Source of the DNA: Spirosoma sp.
GTDB taxonomy: Bacteria; Bacteroidota; Bacteroidia; Cytophagales; Spirosomataceae
Direction: 5' to 3'
Assembly: GCF_026391055.1 (NCBI RefSeq)
Contig: NZ_JAPLET010000021.1
Location: 90,604-154,603, forward strand
DNA: 64,000 nucleotides
The position numbers and the translations under genes are program-made. Shown here one piece after another: positions 1 through 10,800 of this stretch. The number at the start of each line of letters is the position of its first letter. Within the stretch, counting starts at the first letter, position 1. The notes below the pieces were generated by a model that saw only the letters and a list, made by a program, of their open reading frames with translations, had not been told where the DNA came from and did no database searches.

Positions 1-1
1 C

Positions 2-673
2 GTTATGCCCGAACTGGCCGACGAAATAAATCGACGTATGCACACCCTCCCCGCCGATGTAGGGGGTGTTTATGTAAAACGCCGGGTGTTCTTTCTGAAC
101 CGGTGGATGCGCCACGGAGGCTTCTATCCGATCTGGTTACTGAGGCTCTGGCGACGGGGAGACGGTTTCTGCGAACAGGTTTGGCACGATGAGCACATTA
201 AACTGACCAAAGGAGCGCCCATTCAGTTCGATCATGACATTGTCGACCATAACTTGAACAACCTGACCTGGTGGACGCAAAAGCATAATCATTATACCAT
301 TCTGGAAATGATCAATCTGCTTAATTACCGCTATCATTTCGACAAAGCCGAAACGGTTCAACCGAGACTATTTGGAACACAAGATCAACGGATCCGGTTT
401 TTAAAAGAGAAATACGCGTCGCTACCGCTTTTTACCAGGCCCATGTTATATTTTATCTACCGGTATTTTGTCCGGTTAGGTTTCCTGGATGGCCGGGCGG
501 GCTTTGTCTGGTGTTGCCTACAGGCACTTTGGTACCGTTTTCTGGTTGATGCCAAACTCATGGAGGTAAACATTCGGGTAGGCACCGACAAAGAAGAACT
601 TATCAACTATTTCCGAACGGAATATGGAAAAGACCTTAGACCAGCCCGACCCGAGCAAGTCAGTCAGCCCTGA
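2..673 (+). CDS. Glycosyltransferase family 2, C-terminal part (5' cut by window)
   Basis: The reading frame is open to the window edge, so this is the C-terminal part of a longer protein; the first Met at base 5 is probably not the true start. The visible part carries the family 2 features seen in KdtX/LgtF-like LPS glycosyltransferases: the HGGFYP segment followed by a basic RLWRRGD stretch and the acceptor-side WWTQKHNHYT segment, then a hydrophobic C-terminal region typical of membrane association. It likely adds a sugar to a lipid-linked glycan at the inner membrane. It overlaps the acetyltransferase downstream by 50 bases, and two more surface polysaccharide genes follow on the same strand. 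The nucleotide-binding domain lies outside the window, so the donor cannot be inferred. Confidence 0.75.
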   Translation, partial: VMPELADEINRRMHTLPADVGGVYVKRRVFFLNRWMRHGGFYPIWLLRLWRRGDGFCEQVWHDEHIKLTKGAPIQFDHDIVDHNLNNLTWWTQKHNHYTILEMINLLNYRYHFDKAETVQPRLFGTQDQRIRFLKEKYASLPLFTRPMLYFIYRYFVRLGFLDGRAGFVWCCLQALWYRFLVDAKLMEVNIRVGTDKEELINYFRTEYGKDLRPARPEQVSQP

Positions 674-1262
674 ATTAAGTACTAACCAGGCAACAGAACC
701 TGACTTTCAGAACGGAAAAACAGATTTTACGAAGTTCAATATCAGCTGGTATAATCCGGGACCACGCTGGAAAGTTATACTTTGGTTTCTGGTAAATGCT
801 TTTTTCCTAAATACTTATCTGCCCATTCCCATTGCCCTTAAGGTACTGGTACTCAGAATTTTCGGAGCAAAAATTGGTGAAGGATTTGTCATTAAACCAG
901 CTGTTAATATTAAGTATCCCTGGTTACTTACAGTGGGTAATCAGGTCTGGATTGGTGAAAACGTCTGGATTGATAACCTGAGCGATGTGACCATTGGTAA
1001 CAACGTTTGTCTATCTCAAGGTGCTATGTTGTTAACTGGTAATCATGACTACTCGCGGTCTACGTTTGATCTAACTACTCGGCCGATTGCCCTCGAGGAT
1101 GGGGTCTGGATTGGGGCCAAAGCCATTGTTTGTGCGGGTGTTCGCTGCGAATCACATGCTGTGCTGGCCGTTAATTCGGTAGCTACGCATGCGCTCAAAG
1201 CATATGGTATTTATCAGGGAAACCCGGCTGTCTGGGTCCGTCAACGAAACATCAAAGCGTGA
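624..1262 (+). CDS. WcaF-like hexapeptide acetyltransferase
   Basis: Putative colanic-acid-type acetyltransferase of the left-handed beta-helix (hexapeptide repeat) family, which O-acetylates sugars of exported polysaccharide using acetyl-CoA. After an N-terminal extension of about 38 residues comes FNISWYNPGPRWK, typical of the WcaF group. Hexapeptide-like turns (IGEGFVI, IGENVWI, IGNNVCL) run from about residue 85. The active-site region has NHDYSRSTFDL, with the catalytic-type His, and the closing turns read DGVWIGAKAIVCAGV and YGIYQGNPAVWVR. No other good start lies between base 624 and the conserved core, so the overlap with the upstream glycosyltransferase is accepted. The stop overlaps the next GTG start by 4 bases, which suggests translational coupling. 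The exact sugar acceptor is unknown. Confidence 0.85.
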   Translation: MEKTLDQPDPSKSVSPELSTNQATEPDFQNGKTDFTKFNISWYNPGPRWKVILWFLVNAFFLNTYLPIPIALKVLVLRIFGAKIGEGFVIKPAVNIKYPWLLTVGNQVWIGENVWIDNLSDVTIGNNVCLSQGAMLLTGNHDYSRSTFDLTTRPIALEDGVWIGAKAIVCAGVRCESHAVLAVNSVATHALKAYGIYQGNPAVWVRQRNIKA

Positions 1263-2029
1263 AAGTATCAATCATAACTGTTGTCTTCAATGGTGCAGAA
1301 TTTGTCCGGGATTGCATTGAGTCTGTGCTCAGCCAAACGTATACCGACATCGAATACATTATTGTCGATGGGAAGTCGACTGATGGAACCGTAGCTATTG
1401 TCCAGTCGTATGGCACAAGAATTGCAAGATTCATATCCGAACCGGATAAGGGCTTGTACGATGCCATGAACAAGGGAATTCACTTAGCAACCGGCGACGT
1501 AATTGGCCTGTTGAATGCCGATGATTTTTACCGTCATGACCGCGTCATAGAAAACATGGTGGCCACATTCGAACGTACAGACAGCGATGCTGTGTATGGT
1601 GATATGCTTTATGTGGACCGAACAGACACCAAAAAGCTCAAACGTTACTGGCGTTCGGGCTGGTATAGTGAGAATGCGTTTCTTTGGGGATGGATGCCCG
1701 GGCACCTGTCATTCTTTGCCAAGCGATGGATGTATTTGCAGTACGGGCTTTTTCGCCTGGATATGAAGAGTGCTGCTGATTATGAACTGATGTTACGGTT
1801 CATTCACAAGCATAAAGCTAAACTGGCCTATATGGACGAGGTTACTATCGTTATGCGGGTTGGCGGTATCAGTAACAGCAGCTTACAAAACCGCCTTCGC
1901 GCTAATAGAGAAGATCAATTGGCCTGGCAATTGAATGGTTTAAAGCCTTATATGTTTACATTTTGGCTAAAGCCTTTACGTAAAATTAAGCAATACATCA
2001 CAAAGCCGCCAGAAATACATATTAAGTAA
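1259..2029 (+). CDS. Glycosyltransferase family 2 (GT-A)
   Basis: A complete GT-A family 2 glycosyltransferase of 256 residues. It opens with VSIITVVFNGAEFVRDCIES, has IIVDGKSTDGT (nucleotide-binding Asp) near residue 35, EPDKGLYDAMNKG near 60, and the metal-binding NADD near residue 83. This arrangement is common in WcaA/PGL-type enzymes of exopolysaccharide clusters. The start is GTG and overlaps the stop of the preceding acetyltransferase (GTGA), which supports both the start and a shared operon. The protein probably transfers a sugar from a nucleotide donor to a lipid-linked intermediate on the cytoplasmic side. Donor and acceptor cannot be read from the sequence. Confidence 0.88.
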   Translation: MKVSIITVVFNGAEFVRDCIESVLSQTYTDIEYIIVDGKSTDGTVAIVQSYGTRIARFISEPDKGLYDAMNKGIHLATGDVIGLLNADDFYRHDRVIENMVATFERTDSDAVYGDMLYVDRTDTKKLKRYWRSGWYSENAFLWGWMPGHLSFFAKRWMYLQYGLFRLDMKSAADYELMLRFIHKHKAKLAYMDEVTIVMRVGGISNSSLQNRLRANREDQLAWQLNGLKPYMFTFWLKPLRKIKQYITKPPEIHIK

Positions 2030-2200
2030 CTAAACATGCCATTAAATCAGATTTCGCAGGTATGAATAGGTAAAACCATAATTTTTACGCTCCTTCGATT
2101 CTCAAACCGGGCAACCGGCTTACGTAGGTAGCGTTATTTACGAGTTGTTTTTAACACTCAACGAGCTTAAAAGCTTGATAGTCTTTAAACGCCCCGCCTT

Positions 2201-3409
2201 ATGAATATTGATTTATTAATTGCATACCTGCAAAATAAATTCAATGATGAAGCATTTACAATTGGCCTTTATCAGTGCGTACTGTCTTTTTTAGTTGCCT
2301 GTTTTGTGGCCGTGATTGCCATTCCCGTTGTAATTAAGATTTCGGAACTGAAATCGCTCATGGAGAAGCCCGGCGAGCGCCGGTCGCACTCCACCCCAAC
2401 GCCAACTTTCGGTGGTATTGCCATCTTTGCCGCCATTTTGATTGGCTATTTCCTATGGCCCAGTCTTGACAGAACAGACATTTACAGTACCAATCTGTCA
2501 ATCGTTGGCATGACCATCCTGTTCTTTATTGGCATTAAGGATGATCTGGTTGGTATTGACCCGGCCAAAAAGTTGATGTTTCAGGTGCTGGCAGCCATGA
2601 TTTTAATTCTGTTCGGCGATTTGCGTGTCGATTACCTGTATGGCATTATGGGTTTCCACCATATACAACCCGCAGTAGGTGTCCTGTTAACCTGCTTCAT
2701 TTTTATCGCCCTAACCAATGCCATTAACCTGATTGATGGCATTGACGGGTTAGCCGGTGGAATTTCAACAATTGCCAGCGCTACCTTTGGCGGCTGGTTT
2801 TTGCTGACAAATCATTTCACGATGGCGTGTCTGGCCTTTACGATGGCTGGCGCCCTGCTGGGCTTTTTACGGTTCAATTTTTCGAAGACCAGCAAAATTT
2901 TCATGGGTAATACCGGTTCGCTGATTATCGGCTTTATGCTGGCTTTCTTCGCGGTTCGGTTTGTTAACCTGAACGCGGCTTACCGATACGAACCAACCGC
3001 CTTCTTCAACGCCCCAATCATTGCTATTGTCATTTTGATCGTACCGATTTTTGATACATTGCGAGTCTTTCTAGTTAGAATTCTCGCTGGACGGTCGCCC
3101 TTTTCAGCCGACCGCAATCATATGCATCATATTTTGCTGGATAATGGCCTGTCTCATGCCGGAGCAACGGCTGTACTGTGCGGTATCTCCCTTTTCAACA
3201 CCGTCTTGTTTTTATTCCTGCACCGTAATATCTCAAACACCTTATCCCTTGTAATCCTGGGCTGTTTATTTGGGTTATATATGATCGTAAGCTTTACGCT
3301 TAAAATGCGGGTGATGTACGTTTCAACCCACCCTCGCCGGAGAAAAGCAGTTTTGCGGAGAGAGTTGCAGAATGGAATTGTCGGACGACGAATCGTTGAC
3401 TATCTATAA
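2201..3409 (+). CDS. WecA/MraY-family glycosyl-1-phosphate transferase
   Basis: Polytopic membrane enzyme of the polyprenyl-phosphate sugar-1-phosphate transferase family, which starts lipid-linked glycan synthesis by moving a sugar-1-phosphate (often GlcNAc-1-P) from a UDP-sugar to undecaprenyl phosphate. The 402 residues hold about ten hydrophobic segments and the family signatures in order: RRSHSTPTPTFGG near residue 60, GIKDD near 110, NLIDGIDGLAGG near 176, MGNTGSL near 233, and DRNHMHH near 305, the His-rich cytoplasmic loop of WecA-type rather than MraY-type enzymes. A 171-base gap separates it from the glycosyltransferase upstream, so it may have its own promoter, though its role fits the same pathway. 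A convergent terminator follows. Confidence 0.9.
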   Translation: MNIDLLIAYLQNKFNDEAFTIGLYQCVLSFLVACFVAVIAIPVVIKISELKSLMEKPGERRSHSTPTPTFGGIAIFAAILIGYFLWPSLDRTDIYSTNLSIVGMTILFFIGIKDDLVGIDPAKKLMFQVLAAMILILFGDLRVDYLYGIMGFHHIQPAVGVLLTCFIFIALTNAINLIDGIDGLAGGISTIASATFGGWFLLTNHFTMACLAFTMAGALLGFLRFNFSKTSKIFMGNTGSLIIGFMLAFFAVRFVNLNAAYRYEPTAFFNAPIIAIVILIVPIFDTLRVFLVRILAGRSPFSADRNHMHHILLDNGLSHAGATAVLCGISLFNTVLFLFLHRNISNTLSLVILGCLFGLYMIVSFTLKMRVMYVSTHPRRRKAVLRRELQNGIVGRRIVDYL

Positions 3410-3425
3410 TCACATTAGAACTCAT

Positions 3426-3463
3426 AAGAAAATCCCTTCGAACATGTTCGAAGGGATTTTCTT
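3426..3463. terminator. Bidirectional intrinsic terminator (38-base perfect palindrome)
   Basis: Bases 3426-3463 form a perfect palindrome centred on AACATGTT, with A-rich 5' and T-rich 3' ends on both strands (AAGAAAATCCC and GGGATTTTCTT). It lies between the stop of the WecA-like gene and the convergent transketolase stop, ten bases from the latter. It would form a hairpin with a U-rich tail in either direction. Confidence 0.88.
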
Positions 3464-3473
3464 ACAAACAACC

Positions 3474-5519
3474 TCAGGACAATACTTCTTTTTTCTCGAT
3501 ACCGTCAGGATTGCCGTCTAAAACCGATTTAGCCGTATTTACTACATTTTCCACCGTAAAGCCAAAGTAAGCCATTACTTCTTCGGCGGGGCCGGACAAG
3601 CCAAATCGGTTCATACTAATTGTTGTTCCCTCGTCTGTAACGTACTTGTGCCAGCCAATTGGTGACCCCATTTCTACGGCCAGCCGCTTCCGAATTGAGG
3701 GTGGCAATACTTCATGGTGATAAGCCTGATCCTGCTTTTCGAACAACTCCCAGGAAGGCATACTGACAACCCGCGCCTGAATACCCTGTTTCTTTAGCTC
3801 CTCTTGCGCTTCCAGCACCAACGATACTTCAGAACCCGTAGCAATCAGTATCAGCTCGGGCGTACCATCGGCTTCACTTAGAATATAGGCTCCCTTCTCA
3901 AGACCACGCGCCGAACCATACTTTTCCTGATCCAGCACGGGCAACTTCTGGCGGGAAAGTATCAGCACCACGGGAGTTTTTGGCTGTTGCAGAGCCACGC
4001 GCCAGGCTTCAACAGTTTCGTTGGCGTCGGCCGGTCGCAAAACAATAATGTTCGGTATGGTTCGTAGCGAAACGACCTGTTCCACAGGTTGGTGCGTGGG
4101 TCCGTCTTCGCCCAAGCCAATGCTGTCGTGCGTAAACACGAACGTTGCCGACGACTCCGCCAGCGCCGTTAGCCGAATGGCTCCCCGCATATAATCGGAA
4201 AAGTTGAGGAAGGTACCGCCGTATGGGTGCACGCCACCGTGCTGGGCCATACCGTTCAGGGCCGCTCCCATGGCATGCTCACGTACCCCAAACCAGATGT
4301 TGGAATTTCCGTAATGACCGGGCTGAAAACTAATGTCGCCTTTCGTTGGCATCTCATTGGATGAAGCTAGATCGGCAGAGCCACCGAAGAGATAAGGCAC
4401 TACTTTTTTGAGAGCCTCCAAGGCTTTGCCAGAAGCCTGTCGGGTGGCCAGCGGACCATCAGCAGGTGCAAACCTAGGCAGATCGGCTTCCCAATCGCTG
4501 GGAAACTTACCCGCAAATGACACGTCAAATAGCTCCGCCTGGTCTGAGAACTGGTTTTTGTAAGTCTCAAACCGTTTTTGCCAGTCGGTCTGAAGCTCGG
4601 CACCCCGCTTGCCGGCTTCCAGTAAATGAGGTTTTACTTCATCCGGAATGACAAATGACTGATCTGGGTCGAAACCATAAAACACTTTGGTTTTCCGTAA
4701 ATTTTCATCACCCAGCGGGCTTCCGTGTACTTTGCTGGTTCCTTCCATTGGGCTACCAAAGCCGATAACCGTACGCACAGCAATTATAGACGGGCGATCT
4801 GTCTCGGCCTGGGCTGCGCGAATGGCCGCTTCAATGGCGTCCAGATCGTTGCCATCGGCAACATGCTGCGTATGCCAGCCATATGCATCGAAACGAGCCA
4901 TTCGGTCTTCCGTAAACGCCAAGTTAGTAGGTCCATCCAGCGAGATGAGGTTATCGTCGTACAAATAAATCAGCTTCCCCAACTTAAGGTGGCCCGCCAG
5001 CGAAGCCGCTTCAGACGCGATCCCTTCCATTAAATCGCCATCACTCACAATGGAGTAGGTGTAATGGTCCATGACCGTGTGGCCTTCCCGGTTGTAGGTT
5101 GCAGCCAGAAATGCTTCGGCCATGGCCATGCCTACTCCGTTGGCAAACCCCTGCCCAAGCGGGCCAGTGGTTACTTCAACTCCCGGTGTCAGGTTAGACT
5201 CGGGGTGACCCGGCGTGCGGGAATCAATTTGCCGGAAACTTTTTACGTCCTCGAGCGACAGATCGTACCCATACAAATGCAATAAGCTGTACAACAAAGC
5301 CGAACCGTGCCCGGCCGAGAGCACAAACCGATCCCGATCCGGCCAGTGGGGGTCTTGTGGATTAAACCGCAAAAAGCGTGACCAAAGAACATATGCCATA
5401 GGAGCCGCGCCAAGCGGCAAACCAGGGTGTCCGGAATTGGCTTTCTGAACCGCATCAACCGACAAAAGCCGGATGGTATTGATACTGAGTTGGTCGAGGT
5501 CAACCGATTGAGTAGTCAT
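3474..5519 (-). CDS. tkt: Transketolase
   Basis: Thiamine-diphosphate enzyme of the non-oxidative pentose phosphate pathway that moves two-carbon units between sugar phosphates. The N-terminus reads [21 protein letters not shown], then [14 protein letters not shown] near residue 115, the ThDP/metal motif SDGDLMEG to YDDN near 155-187, and the central [10 protein letters not shown] and [15 protein letters not shown] segments with catalytic His residues. Total length is 681 residues, normal for bacterial TktA. I start at the ATG at 5519 ([10 protein letters not shown]); a Met 19 codons upstream would add an unconserved extension. The gene stands alone, with a convergent terminator downstream and a long AT-rich leader region upstream. 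Confidence 0.97.
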   Translation of the reverse strand: MTTQSVDLDQLSINTIRLLSVDAVQKANSGHPGLPLGAAPMAYVLWSRFLRFNPQDPHWPDRDRFVLSAGHGSALLYSLLHLYGYDLSLEDVKSFRQIDSRTPGHPESNLTPGVEVTTGPLGQGFANGVGMAMAEAFLAATYNREGHTVMDHYTYSIVSDGDLMEGIASEAASLAGHLKLGKLIYLYDDNLISLDGPTNLAFTEDRMARFDAYGWHTQHVADGNDLDAIEAAIRAAQAETDRPSIIAVRTVIGFGSPMEGTSKVHGSPLGDENLRKTKVFYGFDPDQSFVIPDEVKPHLLEAGKRGAELQTDWQKRFETYKNQFSDQAELFDVSFAGKFPSDWEADLPRFAPADGPLATRQASGKALEALKKVVPYLFGGSADLASSNEMPTKGDISFQPGHYGNSNIWFGVREHAMGAALNGMAQHGGVHPYGGTFLNFSDYMRGAIRLTALAESSATFVFTHDSIGLGEDGPTHQPVEQVVSLRTIPNIIVLRPADANETVEAWRVALQQPKTPVVLILSRQKLPVLDQEKYGSARGLEKGAYILSEADGTPELILIATGSEVSLVLEAQEELKKQGIQARVVSMPSWELFEKQDQAYHHEVLPPSIRKRLAVEMGSPIGWHKYVTDEGTTISMNRFGLSGPAEEVMAYFGFTVENVVNTAKSVLDGNPDGIEKKEVLS

Positions 5520-5910
5520 AACAAAAGAAGGCAAACGTTGAAAAAACAAGTCGAGATAGCCGGTACAGGTAGTCAACCAGCTAACAGGTCCTATAATTAA
5601 CTGCTAAACAGATAAGAAGATTGAAAATTTTTACCTCTTTCATGTTAAACTCTTGACTATCAAACACCTAATAAAGTCAATTAGTTAGCATTCGTCTTCT
5701 TTTTAAACAGAGCATGGATATGTAGGGGTGGTTAAATTCGTTACCTAATAAGAAGAATGGTACTTTTTATAGGGTTGTTCTGCATAATTTTCATTAAATT
5801 AATGGAGTGTACTTCCTGTCTTCCTTACTATATCTGTACATATTTTTACACTAAATTGCCTTCTATCGATAACCGTAAAAAAGGCGTTCACTGTTAACGT
5901 CTCTCCCTGC
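5520..5910. other. Intergenic region between divergent genes
   Basis: About 390 AT-rich bases between the divergently transcribed transketolase and ATE-like genes. It should hold both promoters. I see no convincing ORF, RNA gene or strong hairpin, and no clear full match to the TTTG/TAnnTTTG promoter pattern. Confidence 0.5.
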
Positions 5911-6576
5911 ATGAAAGGAAGCGAATTGGACTTATTCCTCAGTATAGGCTATTTTCGAATGCAACAGGAAGTGTTCACGTGCCAGTACATTGTCTTCAAT
6001 GATACTCTTTGTCCAGTACATTGGCTAAGACTTGCACTGGCGAACGTTACATTCGGTCCAAAGCAATCCCGGCTGTTTCGCATTAATGAGCCGTTTTCAG
6101 TAACCGTCAAGCCTTTTGTTTTAACGCAGGAAGTTGAAGCCCTTTATGCGCTTTATAAGCGATCTGTCGATTTTGACGCGCCCCTCTCGGTTGAATTCTG
6201 GTTACTGAATGGGGCGCTGAAATCGGGATTCGATACCTACGCCATCGAAGTACGGGATGGCAGTCGGCTTATTGCCGTAGGTATATTCGATAACGGGGAA
6301 ACAAGCATTGCGGGCATTATGAATTTTTATCACCCGGATTATCGAAAGCAGAGCTTGGGTAAATACCTTATGCTGCTAAAGATAAACCACGCCCGGAGTC
6401 AGCAAAAACGCTACTATTACCCCGGTTATCTGGTTAGCTACTACCCAAAATTTGACTACAAGTTATTCCCCTGCGAAGCCGCCACCGAGGTATTTGATGA
6501 GAATACGGGCCGATGGGTCCCTTTCTCATGGGAAACAGTAGATGCTATGGCGACTTTTAAACTGGAACAACAATAG
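5911..6576 (+). CDS. Arginyl/leucyl-tRNA-protein transferase-like (ATE fold) protein
   Basis: 221 residues resembling the C-terminal half of Ate1/Bpt aminoacyl-tRNA-protein transferases (a GNAT-like fold). The match is in the order ELDLFLSIGYFRMQQEVFTC (N-terminal segment), LYALYKRSVDF, IEVRDGSRLIAVGIFDNG, NFYHPDYRKQSLGKYLMLLK and the YYYPGYLVSYYPKFDYK segment, which parallels the family's Y-P-D-x-x-x-x-SLG and GYWIxxCxKMxYK blocks. Family members append Arg or Leu to protein N-termini to create N-degrons; whether this shorter form does so is not shown. It lacks an obvious N-terminal Cys-rich cluster of classical Ate1. It is monocistronic. An alternative start is Met 17 (base 5959). Confidence 0.6.
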   Translation: MKGSELDLFLSIGYFRMQQEVFTCQYIVFNDTLCPVHWLRLALANVTFGPKQSRLFRINEPFSVTVKPFVLTQEVEALYALYKRSVDFDAPLSVEFWLLNGALKSGFDTYAIEVRDGSRLIAVGIFDNGETSIAGIMNFYHPDYRKQSLGKYLMLLKINHARSQQKRYYYPGYLVSYYPKFDYKLFPCEAATEVFDENTGRWVPFSWETVDAMATFKLEQQ

Positions 6577-6805
6577 CAGATCCGTACCACTACGGTTACA
6601 CCTCAGCCACTTACTGTTTTACCAAAACAATTTCGGTTTCCTACGCCTTTGGCGATGTCGTTGATCGATCAAGTGTCTTTACCACCAGCGCACAACTTTT
6701 TCCGGGCAATGGGTTTCTTTTACTGACCGATAGGAATAGAATTTATTACTTATGCCAGATAGTCAATATAAGGATGATTGATCAGGTGATTAAGGATAGA
6801 TAAAT

Positions 6806-6813
6806 TAGTTTTG
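6806..6813 (+). promoter_or_regulatory. Candidate -7 promoter element
   Basis: TAGTTTTG matches the Bacteroidota -7 consensus TAnnTTTG and lies 36 bases before the GalU-like start codon. I see no good TTTG at the right distance upstream, so only the -7 box is supported. Confidence 0.35.
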
Positions 6814-6849
6814 TCCTATTATCTTCGACAGTTGAATACTCACTAGCCA

Positions 6850-7809
6850 ATGAAAATAAGAAAAGCAGTAATTACAGCAGCCGCTCGCGGGGAACGATTG
6901 TATCCGGTAGCCGATACCATTCAGAAAGCTATGCTCCCCGTTATTGATACGGATGGCTTACACAAACCAGTCATTCAGGCGATTGCCGAGGAGGCTTTTC
7001 TAAGCGGCATTGAAGAAATATGCGTCGTTTGCGCCCCCGGTGATGGAGAACGTTACATCAATGCATTCACATCTTTACGAGATAATCTGGTAAAGTCGTA
7101 TAAAGGGGTCGACTGGGCAAGGGAAGAGGCCGAAAAAATTGACAACCTCATCAGCCGAATTCAGTTCACCGAGCAGCAGGAGCCTCTTGGTTATGGCCAT
7201 GCCGTTTACTGCGCCAGAGAATTTGTAAATGAAGAACCATTTCTGCTCCTGCTCGGCGATTATCTGTACGTCTCTAATCTGACTTGCAAGCGGTGTGCTG
7301 CACAGCTGATTGAACTGGCGATGCAGGAAGACTGCTCCGTGTCGGCGGTTAACCCAACCATTGAGCATCAGATCGGTCGTTATGGCACCCTGACCGGCAA
7401 GCACGTTGCGAACATGAACGGGGTGTACCAGATTGAAAAACTCATCGAAAAACCATCTCTGAGCGTCGCCGAGCTTGAACTACAGACGCCTGGTTTGCGC
7501 GTGGGCTACTACCTCTGCTTCTTTGGTATGCACGTGCTAACGCCTACGGTTTTTTCCTTGCTCGAAAAGCAACTAAAAGAAGGCAGCAAGAACGTCTTGT
7601 TAACTCCCGCCCTCCAGGCACTGGCCGATACGGAAAAATACTTGGCGTTGGAAGTGAAAGGAAATCGATACGACTTAAGCGGACGCCAGGGCCTGCTGCG
7701 GGCTCAAATGGCGCTGGGACTGGCGGGTATGGCTCATGACGAAACCCTGACCTCTATGGTAGAACTGCTGGCTGAAGCTAATACCAGAAAGGCGCAATTG
7801 GTTCAATAA
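6850..7809 (+). CDS. GalU-like UTP-sugar-1-phosphate nucleotidyltransferase
   Basis: Nucleotidyl transferase of the GalU/RmlA fold, most like UTP-glucose-1-phosphate uridylyltransferase. The N-terminus keeps the GalU layout, KAVITAAARGERLYPVADT then KAMLPVID, and later shows EPLGYGHAVYCAREFV, LLLGDYL (metal-binding Asp near residue 137) and the EKLIEKP segment. It differs from canonical GalU at the glycine-rich loop, where AARGER replaces AGxGTR. Length (319) is slightly longer than typical GalU (about 290-300). The kinase/pyrophosphorylase fusion gene starts 52 bases downstream on the same strand, so the pair probably forms an operon of sugar-nucleotide metabolism. The sugar specificity is not certain. 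Confidence 0.75.
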   Translation: MKIRKAVITAAARGERLYPVADTIQKAMLPVIDTDGLHKPVIQAIAEEAFLSGIEEICVVCAPGDGERYINAFTSLRDNLVKSYKGVDWAREEAEKIDNLISRIQFTEQQEPLGYGHAVYCAREFVNEEPFLLLLGDYLYVSNLTCKRCAAQLIELAMQEDCSVSAVNPTIEHQIGRYGTLTGKHVANMNGVYQIEKLIEKPSLSVAELELQTPGLRVGYYLCFFGMHVLTPTVFSLLEKQLKEGSKNVLLTPALQALADTEKYLALEVKGNRYDLSGRQGLLRAQMALGLAGMAHDETLTSMVELLAEANTRKAQLVQ

Positions 7810-7861
7810 GGCCCTTTTGGTTATCTCCAAACGTCCAACTCGTTTTCTAGCCTCACTCAAC

Positions 7862-10800
7862 ATGAATGTTTTTATAGAAACAATTACGTCTGCCAACACC
7901 GCTGCCCGCAACCGATCCTTTTTTGAATTAAGCCGAAATCTGTCGGCCAGAGATTTATTAAAAGACCTGCGTGAGCTAGATGAGTTCAGAAAATCCACCC
8001 CAAACCTGTACGATAAAGTCAGAGCCATTCTCTTCCTGTATGCCGGTTTCCGGTTTTTTCTGATGGAAGACCGGGCAACACCGGCAATTGGCAAAATTCC
8101 TTACGCTGGTTTTGAAGATTTACTGTCTCGTCGGTTTGAGCAGGCAATCGCTGTTTTTTTGCAGGATCTGGATAAACACGGCCCTAATGCCACCTTATTC
8201 AGTGCCTTGGCCGATAGTTATCATCAGTTGTCGTTCCAAATTCTGGCCGATCAGGTTCGTAAGAGCGTCCGTTCCAGCAAAGGCAATCAGTGGATGTTCC
8301 GGGTTGGCCATCAGGCCGAACACCCGATCCGTATTCACCCCAACCTGCTGCAACGCCCGGACAATTCCCTTTTCTACCCTATCCTGCACGAACAAACATC
8401 GGTTCGGATGGACCTGACCCACAGTGGATGGTCCGATATTTTCTTTCTGGGGATGGACTACCCCGAAGGCGCCAGGGTTATCAACATCTCGATTGACCTG
8501 GGGGTCTTTGGCCGCGACAAAGATATCAGGCCACCGCTGCACTGTTATGTGCGGGTGATCTCGGAGCCCGTCTTACGCCTGACCAGCGTTGACCTGAATA
8601 CGACCAAGGATATTCATGACCTCGCCGATCTATTTAATTTTGGCAACGACTACCTGAGTCTGGTAAAAGCCGGGGTCATTGCTTCCGGCTTGATTCCTCC
8701 TTCTTTTGAGGGCACAAACCAGTCGCTGGCAGAAATCCTGACCCGCATTGTGGCGCCCGGTATGGGCATTGAACTGGTCACGAAAGTAAACGACATTCCT
8801 AAAGGTTCCCGTTTTGCGGTTTCTACAAACCTGCTCGGGTCCATTATCAGCCTGCTGATGCGGGCCACCGGACAAACGCAAAAGCTGGAAGGCGGTTTAC
8901 TGGAAAGTGAACGGCGGCTGGTCGCATCGAGGGCCATTCTGGGCGAGTGGATCGGCGGCTCCGGCGGTGGCTGGCAGGACTCCGGGGGCGTTTGGCCGGG
9001 CATCAAAGCCATTCAGGGTACGTTTGCGCAGGAGGGTGATCCCGAGTCGGGCATCAGCCGGGGAACGCTACTCCCCCGCCACCGCGTGCTGGAAGGCAGC
9101 GAGGTACATCCCGAGATTCAGGAAAAAATCATGAACTCGCTAGTGCTTATGCACGGGGGTATGGCCTCCAACGTGGGACCAATTCTGGAAATGGTTACCG
9201 AAAAGTATCTGCTTCGTGGAGATAAGGAATGGGCGGCCCGTCAGCAGACAAACCAGATTTTCGACAATATTCTGGGCGCGATCAAGGAAGGAGATATCCG
9301 GAAACTGGGCGAAAATACTGCCCGTAACTGGGAATTTCCCATCAAAACGATCATTCCCTGGGCGTCAACGTATTTTACCGAGCAGATCATTGCCAAAGCA
9401 AAAAAACAGATTGGCGATGATTACTATGGCTTCCTGATGCTCGGGGGCATGTCTGGCGGGGGCATGGGCATGTTTGTTAATCCGGATCGCTACGAGGAGT
9501 ATAAGCTACAAGTGCTGGAAATGCTTCGTAAAACAAAAAACGAGCTGTCCGACTCCTTGCCTTTTGCCATGGAACCTGTGGTGTATAACTGGAGCATCAA
9601 CCCGAGAGGCACCTGGGCTACCCTGCAGGAAGGCAATCAGGCACTCATGCCGGAGCAGTATTATGGCATTCAGGTATCGGAACTAGTGCGTAAAGACCCT
9701 AGCTCCATACCGTATGTGCGTCGGGCGGAGATCGACTTTTTCACTACCTATTGCGATCAGAACAATTTGGCCTACCCGCTGCTGCGCACCATTGTCAGTA
9801 ACCTCTTTAAAGTGTCTGATCCAACCTCTCAGGGTAACCGGGGTGCCGAAAACGACAAAGCCGACCGTATTAAGAAGGAGAACGGTTTCGACTATATTCA
9901 GCACGGAGAGATTCGTGAAGAGCTTCAGAAAGGCCGCATCGGACTTGCCCGCAACCGCCTATCGGCAGAGACAACGATTGAGGATGTTTTGCCGGATGAT
10001 CTGGTCCAGTTCGACGCACTGGCCGCGTCAACTCAGGCTGGTGAGCAGGCGATCCGGTCGGGCCGGGTAGCTATTATGAGCCTGGCCGCCGGTGTTGGCA
10101 GCCGATGGACCAAAGGAGCCGGGGTCATCAAGGCGATCAATCCATTCGTTGACATTGAGGGAGAACACCGGAGTTTCCTGGAGATTCACATGGCCAAGAC
10201 CCGAAAGGTAGCCGAGCAGTTCAACGCGACTATTCCGCACCTCGTTGCAACCAGCTATCTGACCCACGAGCCTATCCGGAAAAAACTGGAACAAACGGGC
10301 AACTTCGGTTATGGCGGGCCTGCTTTTCTATCGCCGGGTCGTTCTATTGGGCAGCGTTTTGTACCGATGGAACGCGATTTGCGGTTTATGTGGGAAGAAA
10401 TGCCCCAGGAAACGCTGGACGAAAACAAACAAAAAGTGCGGGATGCCGTACGTCAGTCGATGATTGCCTGGGCGAAAGCAAAAGGCGAAGGAACCGATTA
10501 CGTAGACAACATTGCGGCTCAACGGTTTTCTCCACTGGGCCACTGGTACGAGGTGTCTAACCTGTTGCGAAATGGCACGCTGGCCAAACTCCTTGCCAGT
10601 AATCCGCAGGTGGAAACCATCATGCTACACAATATTGATACCCTAGGCGCCAACCTCGACCCGGCCGTTCTTGGGTATCACCTTGAATCAAGCAATGCAC
10701 TAACGTTTGAGGTTGTTCCCCGTCGAATCGAGGACAGAGGGGGCGGACTTGCGCGGGTAAATGGCCATGTCCGTCTATTGGAGGGTTTGGCACAGCCTCG

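Noticed and set aside
7817..7861. TTG start for the kinase/pyrophosphorylase fusion
   Set aside because: The ATG at 7862 is nearer the first protein-like sequence, and the extra 15 residues look like leader translation.
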